A DNA stretch of 12,187 nucleotides from Opitutaceae bacterium. Lineage in GTDB: Bacteria; Verrucomicrobiota; Verrucomicrobiae; Opitutales; Opitutaceae. Positions 1 through 7,434 of the stretch are shown piece after piece. The DNA lies in NCBI GenBank assembly GCA_031266495.1, contig JAISAX010000439.1, positions 1 to 12,187 on the forward strand, read 5' to 3'. A program made the position numbers and the translations under genes. The notes under the pieces are model-generated. The model made no database searches, was not told the origin of the DNA, and worked only from the letters and a program-made list of their open reading frames with translations. Within the stretch, counting starts at the first letter, position 1. Every line of letters begins with the position of its first letter.

Positions 1-25
1 CCCCTCCCTCAAAAAAAAAAAGACC

Positions 26-727
26 ATGAACACCCGTACGAACGCGACAGCCTTCACGCTCATCGAATTGCTGACCGTCATTGCCATCATCGGCATCCTT
101 GCGGCGATCATCATCCCCACCGTTGGGAAAGTGCGTGAGACCGCCAAATCCGCGCAATGCACCAGCAACCTGCGGCAAGTCGTCCACGCCGCCTTCCTCT
201 GGGGGCAGGATCACAACGACCAGATCCCCCCACGCAACCGCGATGGATACGGCGACTGGGCCTACTGGCCATGCTGGCTGATCGAAGGGCAGGGCAACCT
301 CGGCGCCAAAAGCGTCCTCGTCTGCCCCGTCCTCTTCAACAACGGCATGTCCGAAAATTACAAACGCACCGACATGGCCGGCAAAGTCTATCGCTACTCG
401 TATTCGGCGAACGGAGCCTTCAGCGGCAACTGGGACAGCGCCACTTCCACCTCGCCGGCGCGGGGAAAAGTCTGGCGATTCAGCGACCTCCAAGAACCCT
501 CCCGCACGCACCTCTACACCGAACTCGGCAGCGGCGGCGACTCCACCAGCCACGGCTATTTCTCCCTCACCCGCACCGACCACTGTTATTTCCTCTTCGC
601 GCACAACGGACGCCAGAACTTCGCCTGTGCCGACGCCCACGTCTCCGCCCTCAAGCGCGAAGACATCCCCACCGAGACCAACGACCCTCCGAAGCACGTC
701 TTCTGGACAGGCGGCACGGAAAACTGA
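26..727 (+). CDS. Prepilin-type (type II secretion pseudopilin-like) protein with H-X9-D C-terminal motif
   Basis: A 233-residue protein with a type IV prepilin N-terminus: a short leader, FTLIELL from residue 10, Glu at the +5 position of the mature form (E14), and one hydrophobic helix to about residue 33. Cleavage would fall between A9 and F10, so the usual Gly at -1 is Ala. The rest resembles the globular part of the many verrucomicrobial/planctomycete prepilin-like proteins whose C-terminus carries an H-X9-DG motif; here H193 to D203 has the spacing but reads D-A instead of D-G. Such proteins are thought to be exported pseudopilin-like surface proteins; the individual role is unknown. 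The ATG follows an A11 run (11-21) with no good Shine-Dalgarno. The gene precedes the GH2-like gene by 96 bp on the same strand, suggesting co-transcription. Upstream context is cut off by the window edge. Confidence 0.87.
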   Translation: MNTRTNATAFTLIELLTVIAIIGILAAIIIPTVGKVRETAKSAQCTSNLRQVVHAAFLWGQDHNDQIPPRNRDGYGDWAYWPCWLIEGQGNLGAKSVLVCPVLFNNGMSENYKRTDMAGKVYRYSYSANGAFSGNWDSATSTSPARGKVWRFSDLQEPSRTHLYTELGSGGDSTSHGYFSLTRTDHCYFLFAHNGRQNFACADAHVSALKREDIPTETNDPPKHVFWTGGTEN

Positions 728-782
728 CAAAGCGCGGTGGATACGCACTCCGGTTCACTCACCCGTGGATACCTGCGTCCCT

Positions 783-793
783 CCCCCCCCCCC
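783..793. repeat. C11 homopolymer between prepilin and GH2-like genes
   Basis: Eleven consecutive C residues lie 30 bp before the hydrolase ATG, in the 96-bp intergenic gap. Length changes here would alter the leader or spacing rather than a reading frame. It is one of several long C/G runs in this window. Confidence 0.9.
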
Positions 794-823
794 TAACCCA
801 CACTTTTTATCTCGTTTAACGCC

Positions 824-3800
824 ATGATTCACCGCTTCCTTCCGTCTCTTCCGTCCTTTCCGTCCCTTTCGCGACTCCTCTTTATTTTCCCGGCAAGCAT
901 CCTCCTGCTCGCTCTCATGCCTGCGCTCTGCGCCGTCCCGGCCCCCGATAACAAACCCCTTGAAGACTGGACACTCCACCGCCCCGCGTCCACGCCCGCG
1001 GACGCCATCGGCATCCGCGAAACCGATACGACGACCGGCGCCCCCGTTTTTATCCTTCGCAGAACCGCCGCCGGGACGACCGTCGCGCACCTCTGGTGGG
1101 GACACACCCGCGCCACCCGTCCGGGCGAGACCTGGCATCTGCGATACGAAGCCCGCGCCCGCCCGCTGGCCTCCTCCGACGACGGCGGCGGCGGCGGCGG
1201 CGGAGACGACGGCGAGTACAACGCCTACGTCAACGTCACCTGGCAGGGGATGGACCGGCAATGGCTCGGCGCGCAACCCCTCCACACCATCGCCCGCCAC
1301 AGTGTCCGCTGGCCCAACGCCTCCCGTCCCGCCGTGCCCGACTGGAAAACCTTCGACGTCACCTTCACCCCGCCCGCCACCGCCACCGCCCTCGGCATCC
1401 GTCTTGCCATTGACAATACGGGCGCGAGCGAGGCCGCGTTCAGGAACATCACCCTCCGGAAAGTCGGCTGCACGGTGGAGGAAACCCTCGCGTGCCTCCC
1501 GGAAAAAATCCCCGTTTACCGGATCCCCGCCCGTCCCGTCACGGCCAACGGCGTCACCCTCACGCCCGACTGGACGCTCGACGGCGCTCCCGTCACCCGC
1601 TCGGCCACCCGCTTCAAGGTTCCCCTCAACGCCCTCTGGGCCATCCAGCCCTCCCCTCCCCCCCTCACACACACCGCCGCCACCGCCTCCTCCTCCGCCG
1701 CCGCTTCGATGATCCCGCCGCCTCGCGACGACGACTGGGCTTTTTTCAAGGTTCCCGGCTATTTCAACCGCCGTCTCTATTCCGTTTACGGCCAGGACAA
1801 AACCACCTGGGCCGCCCGCAACCTCTATTCCGATCCTGTCGGCCTCTGGTACGTCCGCGACGTGCAAATCCCCGCCCTCGACGCGCCCTCGTCCGCGGAC
1901 GGCATTCTCCATTTCGAGGTCGGCGGCATGTGGGGTTACTCCGTCCGCGCTTACTGGGACGGTCAACCGCTCGGCAACATCACCGACCAGCTCGGCGGAC
2001 GCCTTCCGCTCCCCCCCACCGTCCGCCCCGGCGACCGCGGACAACTCGCCCTCTACGCCCTCCGCGTGCCTCCCGAAAGACGCGACGCATGGCGACCGGA
2101 CTACATCCGCGCCCACAATCCCGACGCCACCTTCGCCGGCGACCAGAGCAAAGGCTTCCACGATCTCTACCTCACCCTTCAACCCCGCGCCGCCCGCATC
2201 GACGGTATCAAACTCTCCCCTACTGTCCGCCCGCCCGACATCGCCCTCGGCCTCCATCTCGCCTCACCCGTTCCCGCTCTCTCGCCCGCTCCCGCGTCCG
2301 CGCAACCGGTGCGCTACCACCTCGCCATCCGCGACGCCGGCGGACGCACCGTGCTCGCTCGTGAACTCGGCCCCGGCGCTCCCGACCAGGACGGAATCAC
2401 CTGGCAAATCCCCTGGCAAACCCCGGACGCCTCGCCCCGCCTCTGGACTCCCGACGATCCGTACCTGCACACCGCCATCATCCAGGCCCGCTCCGCCGCC
2501 GCCTCCGACGCCGGACGCCTCCTCGACGAATCCCTGCCCATCCCCTTCGGCCTCCGCGAAGTTTATGTGGATGGCCGCGAACTCCGCTTCAACGGACACC
2601 CCTTCCGTATCCGCCCCCGGATTACGCTTCTCCAGTTTGCCGACAACGCCTCCATCCGCCGCCAGATCAGTTTCCTCAAGGACATGGGGTTCAACTGCCT
2701 CATCCGCGCGCAAGCCGGCGGCGGCCATAACCTCGAAGAAGAAGCCCGCACCTCGCCCGACGCCTTTTTCAGCATTGCCGACGAACTCGGCATGATGCTC
2801 ATCCCCTACCTCCCCTACAGCCTCGTCAACGGCGGCCAGTTTGCGGGCGACTCCCTTTCCTCCGCCTCCGGTCTGCAATCCCTCGTCCACTACACCGGCG
2901 TCCGCCAGATCACCCGCTTTTACAACCACCCCTCCATCATCGCCTGGTCCGGCTTCGGCCACTCGCCCACGCGAGGCATCAACCCCCTCGCCATTGATCC
3001 CGCCATCTGGGGCATCACGCCCCTGCACCGCCCCGGCGCGCTCGACCCCTGGATCCCCGACCCCGCCGCCCGGGCCGACGTCCTCCGGCGGCTCGACTCC
3101 AGCCGGCTTTTCGTCGAAGCCATCAAAAAACTCGACCCCTCCCGCCCCTTCCTCTCCCACAACGATTCCGGCCAGGGCGACGGCTGGGGATTTTTCGATT
3201 ACCTCAACTGGACCCCCCTTCAGGAATGGGAAGACTGGCCCCGCCAGTGGTCGCAAAAAGGCGTCATGCCCATCGGCTCCACCGAGCACGGCCTTCCCTA
3301 CCCCGGCAGCTTCGTCAACCACGCGCCCGCCGGCGGCGACAACGAACCCTGGATCACCGAATACGCCGCCGTGGAACAAGGCCCCGCCGCCTACGAACGC
3401 GAGTCGTCCTCCGTCCTCGACTACATCACCCGCGTTTACGACCCTGTAGTGAAAAACTACTCACGCGACACCCGCAACCCTCCGCACGACTCCGGCAAGG
3501 CCGCCGTCGAACGCGCCTTCGCCAACGTCCAGCCCGTCTGGGCCGCCCGCAACCAGGCCATCTACCGCGCCTGGCGCACGTACGGCGTCCCCATGGGCAT
3601 CGAACCCTTCGGCCCCTGCAATTACTTCCTGCGGGACGAAGCCCTCTTCAAGGACGAAGGCGCCATCATCGCCTCTCCCGACACCAACCTCAAAACCACC
3701 GGAGCCAAAGCCGACCGCTGGACGCCACGCGGCTACTGGCCCTCCGAAACCATGCTCGACTACCCCGAACATCCCGCGGGCCGTCCCCCTCCTGCGAGGT

Positions 3801-4030
3801 ATTTCAAGCCACTCGGCGACGCCCTCGTCTCCGCCAATTCCCCGCTCCTCGCCTGGATCGCCGGGGGAGGGGGGGGGGGAGGGGGAGGGGTTCACCGAAA
3901 AGTCCCGCGGATTCCGGATTGGCGACACCATCCACAAACAAATCGCGCTCGTATGGGATGGTTTCCGCGCGCTCGATCTGGAAATCGGCTGGAGCGTCAC
4001 GCTCGGGGGAAGGCGCGTCATCGCCCCTGA
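824..4030 (+). CDS. GH2-like secreted glycoside hydrolase, N-terminal and catalytic part (frameshifted)
   Basis: Large exported hydrolase. Residues 1 to about 37-40 are a signal peptide (R4 and R17, then LLFIFPASILLLALMPA). An N-terminal beta-sandwich with carbohydrate-binding character follows, then GH2-type sandwich domains and, from about residue 580 (VYVDGRELRFNGHPF), a TIM-barrel region with NHPS (701-704) and a likely nucleophile E821 in STEHG. At the usual acid/base site (W-S-x-N-N-E in beta-galactosidases) this protein reads WSGFGH (708-713), so the expected Glu is absent. Low-complexity insertions occur: Gly7 at 121-127 from GGC repeats, and a Pro/Ala/Ser stretch near 280-298. The frame is lost in the G-rich tract 3863-3890; the last ~47 codons before the stop are out of frame. 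The true continuation is the frame ending at 6077. Substrate cannot be stated; the family assignment is by motif reading only. Confidence 0.83.
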   Translation: MIHRFLPSLPSFPSLSRLLFIFPASILLLALMPALCAVPAPDNKPLEDWTLHRPASTPADAIGIRETDTTTGAPVFILRRTAAGTTVAHLWWGHTRATRPGETWHLRYEARARPLASSDDGGGGGGGDDGEYNAYVNVTWQGMDRQWLGAQPLHTIARHSVRWPNASRPAVPDWKTFDVTFTPPATATALGIRLAIDNTGASEAAFRNITLRKVGCTVEETLACLPEKIPVYRIPARPVTANGVTLTPDWTLDGAPVTRSATRFKVPLNALWAIQPSPPPLTHTAATASSSAAASMIPPPRDDDWAFFKVPGYFNRRLYSVYGQDKTTWAARNLYSDPVGLWYVRDVQIPALDAPSSADGILHFEVGGMWGYSVRAYWDGQPLGNITDQLGGRLPLPPTVRPGDRGQLALYALRVPPERRDAWRPDYIRAHNPDATFAGDQSKGFHDLYLTLQPRAARIDGIKLSPTVRPPDIALGLHLASPVPALSPAPASAQPVRYHLAIRDAGGRTVLARELGPGAPDQDGITWQIPWQTPDASPRLWTPDDPYLHTAIIQARSAAASDAGRLLDESLPIPFGLREVYVDGRELRFNGHPFRIRPRITLLQFADNASIRRQISFLKDMGFNCLIRAQAGGGHNLEEEARTSPDAFFSIADELGMMLIPYLPYSLVNGGQFAGDSLSSASGLQSLVHYTGVRQITRFYNHPSIIAWSGFGHSPTRGINPLAIDPAIWGITPLHRPGALDPWIPDPAARADVLRRLDSSRLFVEAIKKLDPSRPFLSHNDSGQGDGWGFFDYLNWTPLQEWEDWPRQWSQKGVMPIGSTEHGLPYPGSFVNHAPAGGDNEPWITEYAAVEQGPAAYERESSSVLDYITRVYDPVVKNYSRDTRNPPHDSGKAAVERAFANVQPVWAARNQAIYRAWRTYGVPMGIEPFGPCNYFLRDEALFKDEGAIIASPDTNLKTTGAKADRWTPRGYWPSETMLDYPEHPAGRPPPARYFKPLGDALVSANSPLLAWIAGGGGGGGGGVHRKVPRIPDWRHHPQTNRARMGWFPRARSGNRLERHARGKARHRP
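3863..3890 (+). repeat. G5-A-G11-A-G5-A-G4 tract at the frameshift of the GH2-like gene
   Basis: This 28-base tract encodes nine Gly and the start of Val in the upstream frame. Downstream the conserved frame is +1. Removing a single G from the G11 run (3869-3879) gives a 27-base tract encoding GGGGGEGEG followed directly by FTEKSRGFRIGD, and joins both halves into one 1751-codon gene. The tract is therefore the site of the lesion, whether biological slippage or a sequencing error. Confidence 0.93.
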
Positions 4031-4043
4031 ACGCTCCTCTGTC

Positions 4044-6077
4044 GTGCTTTCTCCAGGACAAATCCGGTTCCTGCCCCTGACCTTTTCCCTGCCGGAGACG
4101 GTCCTGCCGACGTCCGGCGACGCCGACGGCGTGATCGAGCTGACGGTGACGCGCCGCCCGGACAACGAACCCGTCGCGACCGACACCTTCGCATTTCGCG
4201 CCTACCGGAAGCAATCGCCCGACAAGGATCTTCTTTCGGCCCGCATCGCGCTCTACGATCCGGCGGGAGAATCCGGCGCCCTGTTCACCCGCCTGGGGCT
4301 CACGCCCGCGATGATCGCCGACCCCGCCCGGACGCCCGCCGACGCCGGCCTGCTTGTCATCGGACGCCGTGCGCTTGCCACCCTCGACACCGCCTGGTTG
4401 TCCTCCCTCCCGCCCTCCCTTCCGCCCGCGCTCCCCGTCCTCTTTCTTGAGCAAACCGACGCCGATCTCGAACGCCTCGGCTTCCGCGCCTACCCGGCGC
4501 GCCCGCGCGCGGTTTTCACCCTTCCCGGCGGTTCGTCCCTGCTACCCCCGGACCTCCGGGACCCGGAGCTTGCGAACTGGAACGTCTGCCCGACCTTGCT
4601 CCCGGCGGGTTCCGCCCCGTTGCGGGACGGCTACAACTTCACCAACGGCTACCAAGGCGCGCTCGCCTCCGTGACCATCGAGACGCCCACGCTGGGCAAC
4701 TTCACCCCGCACCTGCAAACCGGCTTCGATCTCCGTGAAACACCGCTCCTCGAAACCACGCTCTCCGGTCGCCGGCTCGTCTTTTGCCAGCTTTCCTTGC
4801 CGGAAGCCGTCGGCGCCGACCCCGTCGCCACGCGTATCGCCGCCAGCCTGCTGCGAAACCTGGTCGCGAAACCCGGTCACGCGTCCACCGCGAAAAGGAT
4901 CCCGCTTGTCGTGACCGGAGATGAACGCCTCGCGGCGCTGGCGCGGGATCTCGGAGCGGCGGCATCGCCTGTAACCATTTTTCAAGGACAGTTCAACGAT
5001 GCGCCCGCGCCCGTCCCCGGCGTCGCTCTCCTGGACGGTATTCCCGAGGATTCGCGAGAATCCGCTGCCCTGCGCGCCTGGATCAGGGGGGGGGGGAGGG
5101 CGCTCGTCCTGCCCGGATCCACCGGATCCACCGGGTCCGGCATATCTTCCTTGCGACGGGTGTTTCCCGAAGCTCCCGCGAGTATCGACAAAACAATAAC
5201 AAGCCTCGCGCCGCCGCCGGTCGCCACGACACCCGAAGCCGCCGCGTTCCTGCGCGGCATCGGCCAGAACAACCTGCACGCACGCCAGGCGCTGCCGGTT
5301 CTCCGGTTCGGCGGCGGCGACGGCGACGGCGACGGCGGCGCTCCTGTTTCCGTATTCGGCGTCGGCGACGGCCATATCGTTCTTCTCGGCTTCGATCCCC
5401 GGCAAATCGACACGACCCGAACCCCCTGGCTCAAGCTCACCCGGGCGCACCAGTACCGCGTCCTCTCGCAACTGTTGACCAACCTGGGCGCGGACCTCTC
5501 CGCTCCCGCCTCCGCTCTTTTCGCTCCGGGCGCGCCCTCCCGGCGGATCGAAATCGGCGACGATGCCCGTGCGCGCCAGACCCGTGCCACCGGGGCCGAC
5601 ACCACGGATGCCAGCTGGACCAAACCCGGCTTCGACGACTCCGCATGGGGCCGGTTCGATCTGAAAAACCAAAAAACCCCGGATGGCCACGCCTTGCTCC
5701 GCATCGCCTTCCGGACGCCGGCGACGCTTCCGCCCGGCCCTCTCTTCCTGGATCTCGGCACCGTGGATGATTTTGACGAAACCTGGCTGAACGGCGTGAA
5801 GATCGGCGCCACCACGCCGGCCAACACCAACCCCGACACCGCCTGGACCGTCCATCGCCTGTATCCGGTTCCTGGCGACATCCTGAAGACGGACGCGGAT
5901 ACCGTGAACGTCATTGCCATCCGATTGTGGAATCGCAACGCTGCGGCCAAAGGATGGCCGGCCTGGTTGCGCGGCCCGGTGAGCATCCATCCGGTCGCCC
6001 CCGGATCATCGGGCGCCCCCCTCTACATCGGCGAGCACCGCCGGGTGGATGATCCCTATCTGCAATACCACTGGTAA
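4044..6077 (+). CDS. GH2-like hydrolase, C-terminal part (Ig-like, GATase1-like and jelly-roll domains)
   Basis: This is the C-terminal part of the preceding gene in the +1 frame. The protein-like sequence begins directly after the G tract at 3891 (FTEKSRGFRIGDTIHKQIAL), so the GTG at 4044 is only the first usable start, not a natural N-terminus. In order: a beta-sandwich (to about 4210); a Rossmann/glutaminase-like region of the sort appended to GH2 and beta-galactosidase proteins (about 4220-5480; LLVIGRRAL, LVFCQLSLPEA, WIRGGGRALVLPG); and a C-terminal jelly roll (about 5530-6050; FDDSAWGRF, LFLDLGTVDDFDETWLNG) typical of carbohydrate-active enzymes and sialate O-acetylesterase-like proteins. 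No signal peptide. It contains a G11 run in frame (5086-5096), a GSTGSTGSG 9-bp repeat and a GGDGDGDGG insertion. It ends TGG-TAA, inside the target duplication of the next element. Confidence 0.82.
   Translation: MLSPGQIRFLPLTFSLPETVLPTSGDADGVIELTVTRRPDNEPVATDTFAFRAYRKQSPDKDLLSARIALYDPAGESGALFTRLGLTPAMIADPARTPADAGLLVIGRRALATLDTAWLSSLPPSLPPALPVLFLEQTDADLERLGFRAYPARPRAVFTLPGGSSLLPPDLRDPELANWNVCPTLLPAGSAPLRDGYNFTNGYQGALASVTIETPTLGNFTPHLQTGFDLRETPLLETTLSGRRLVFCQLSLPEAVGADPVATRIAASLLRNLVAKPGHASTAKRIPLVVTGDERLAALARDLGAAASPVTIFQGQFNDAPAPVPGVALLDGIPEDSRESAALRAWIRGGGRALVLPGSTGSTGSGISSLRRVFPEAPASIDKTITSLAPPPVATTPEAAAFLRGIGQNNLHARQALPVLRFGGGDGDGDGGAPVSVFGVGDGHIVLLGFDPRQIDTTRTPWLKLTRAHQYRVLSQLLTNLGADLSAPASALFAPGAPSRRIEIGDDARARQTRATGADTTDASWTKPGFDDSAWGRFDLKNQKTPDGHALLRIAFRTPATLPPGPLFLDLGTVDDFDETWLNGVKIGATTPANTNPDTAWTVHRLYPVPGDILKTDADTVNVIAIRLWNRNAAAKGWPAWLRGPVSIHPVAPGSSGAPLYIGEHRRVDDPYLQYHW
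5086..5096 (+). repeat. In-frame G11 homopolymer in the GH2-like C-terminal part
   Basis: Eleven G residues encode the RGGGR turn of WIRGGGRALVLPG. The frame is intact across it in this sequence; any one-base change would truncate the protein. It is a second potential slippage site in the same gene. Confidence 0.9.
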
Positions 6078-6225
6078 CTGATGTTACGCGGTACCTCACG
6101 TAGGGGCTTCGCTTGCGAAGCCCGCGAGGACCTGACACAACGGGAGATACGCCAATTCTCTCCGCCTGGCGCGGGCGTCGCACGCGACGCCCCTACGTGA
6201 GGTACCGCGTAACATCAGCTGGTAA
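6071..6225. mobile_element. 141-bp MITE-like inverted-repeat element with 7-bp target duplication (copy 1)
   Basis: The element proper is 6078-6218. Its 49-bp terminal inverted repeats (6078-6126 and 6170-6218) match at 46 of 49 positions, the outer 30 perfectly, starting CTGATGTTACGCGG. It is flanked by perfect direct repeats CTGGTAA (6071-6077 and 6219-6225), a classic target-site duplication. Each arm holds a 9-bp hairpin: GGGCTTCGC/GCGAAGCCC (6104-6123) and GGGCGTCGC/GCGACGCCC (6173-6192). There is no coding capacity, so movement would need a transposase supplied from elsewhere. The duplication includes the last codon and stop (TGG TAA) of the upstream gene, which is therefore intact. As RNA the whole element could fold into one long hairpin and may affect read-through to the GH5 gene. 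Confidence 0.88.
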
Positions 6226-6241
6226 ACGCCGGGTCTTGCCA

Positions 6242-7390
6242 ATGGAACAATCAACACTCCCCTCCCCTTCTGCCATCCCCATCCCGGGCCTGCTCCTGGA
6301 CGTTCAGGCCGTTCTGTCCGTTCTGTCCGTGGCAGTCCTGCTGTTGTGCGCCAACCCGGACGGGCGGGCAAACGGCCAGGTTCTGCGCCCCGAGTTGCAG
6401 ATCAACCTCGGCAGCTACAGCAATCCGGCAAAACCAGGGCAACCCGACACGGCCGGGACGATCTACACGACCTCCAGCGACGAGACGCTGGGATATTTTC
6501 GGGACAAGGGCTTCCGCACCCTCCGCCTGCCGGTCAACTGGGAGCGATTGCAGCCCGAGGCCTGCGGCCCGTTCGACAAGGCGAAGCTCGCCGAACTCGG
6601 CGATTATCTGGACCGGATACAGAAAGCAGGTTTCAGGATCATCATCGATCTGCACGCCTTCGGAGGTCGCGACGGACATCAATTGGGATCGAAGGAACTG
6701 CCAACCGACGCGCTCGCCGATTTCTGGACGCGGCTCATCCGGCACATTCCCGGCCGCTTCGCGGGCTATGACATCATGAACGAGCCGCACGACATGCCCG
6801 ACCCCAGTGCGTGGCCCGAGGCGGCGCAAAAAACCGTGGACGCCATCCGCAAGATTGACCGGACAACCACAATCCTTGTGGAGGGCGACGACTGGTCGAA
6901 CGCCGGTCGCTGGATGCACGCCAACGCCGGTCTCGACATCAAGGATCCCGCGAAACGCCTCGTCTATTCGGCTCACCTCTATTTCGACCAGGATACCAGT
7001 GGTCTTTACAAGCGGCCCTGGGAGCAGGAGCGTCCCCGTCCCGACATCGCGGCGGAGCGGTTGCGTCCCTTTCTCGACTGGCTGCGGACGAAGGGTTTCA
7101 GGGGCCATATAGGCGAAGCGGGCGTGCCGGGCGACCATCCCGGCTGGCTCCAGGTGCTGGAGCGGTTTCTTGTCGAGGTGACGGACGGCGCCGATGTGCT
7201 CACCGGCTGTGCGTATTGGGCGGGCGGAGACTGGACCGACAGTTGGAACCTCACCGTGCAACCCGTGGCGGACGGCAAGCGGGCCGACCGTCCGCAGATG
7301 CCGCTGCTCGCCCGCTATATCAAACTGCGCGGAGGCAATGATGCTCCCTGGCGCCCTTCCGCCTTTCGGCTTCGCTCCGACGGCTCTTGA
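6242..7390 (+). CDS. Glycoside hydrolase family 5 (cellulase-like) enzyme
   Basis: A 382-residue GH5-type enzyme, expected to hydrolyse a beta-1,4-linked glucan or related polysaccharide. Visible family features: RLPVNWERLQP early in the barrel, IIIDLHAF, the acid/base E181 in IMNEPHDMP, HLYFDQDTSG, the nucleophile E292 in HIGEAGVP, and YWAGGDW near the end. The HLYFDQDTSG and MNEPHD spacing recalls the GH5_5 group, but the subfamily is not certain. Residues 17-37 are hydrophobic (two VLSVLSV-type repeats), yet the N-terminus has no Lys/Arg, so the export signal is atypical; LLLC36 is not a proper lipobox. I chose ATG 6242 because upstream in-frame starts lie inside the inserted element. No clear Shine-Dalgarno. 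Without the element this ATG would be 16 bp after the GH2-like stop, so the two were probably co-transcribed. Confidence 0.88.
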   Translation: MEQSTLPSPSAIPIPGLLLDVQAVLSVLSVAVLLLCANPDGRANGQVLRPELQINLGSYSNPAKPGQPDTAGTIYTTSSDETLGYFRDKGFRTLRLPVNWERLQPEACGPFDKAKLAELGDYLDRIQKAGFRIIIDLHAFGGRDGHQLGSKELPTDALADFWTRLIRHIPGRFAGYDIMNEPHDMPDPSAWPEAAQKTVDAIRKIDRTTTILVEGDDWSNAGRWMHANAGLDIKDPAKRLVYSAHLYFDQDTSGLYKRPWEQERPRPDIAAERLRPFLDWLRTKGFRGHIGEAGVPGDHPGWLQVLERFLVEVTDGADVLTGCAYWAGGDWTDSWNLTVQPVADGKRADRPQMPLLARYIKLRGGNDAPWRPSAFRLRSDGS

Positions 7391-7434
7391 TCCCTCGCCT
7401 GTCCTATCAAAACCCGTTGAGTCCCGATTGTTGA

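Noticed and set aside
905..940. Lipoprotein lipobox in the GH2-like leader (PALC) and in the GH5 leader (LLLC)
   Set aside because: The residues before Cys do not fit the lipobox pattern (Leu directly before Cys in both), so ordinary or atypical signal peptides are more likely.
755..2257. 500-codon antisense frame opposite the GH2-like gene
   Set aside because: It is Gly/Arg/Glu/Val-rich shadow translation of a GC-rich gene with no domain motifs; the + strand has signal peptide and GH2 motifs.
4044..6077. An independent gene starting at GTG 4044
   Set aside because: Protein-like sequence in this frame starts directly after the G tract at 3891, there is no signal peptide, and one base removed joins it to the upstream hydrolase.
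1..6077. Strong excess of C over G on the + strand across the first ~4 kb, fading toward 6 kb
   Set aside because: Sampled by eye on a few lines only; it follows codon choice of one gene and does not by itself show a replication boundary or transfer.
6113..6241. Upstream TTG start (6113) extending the GH5 protein by 43 residues
   Set aside because: The extension lies in the inserted inverted-repeat element and its flank, has no GH5 character, and would displace the hydrophobic N-terminus; ATG 6242 fits the ancestral 16-bp operon gap.
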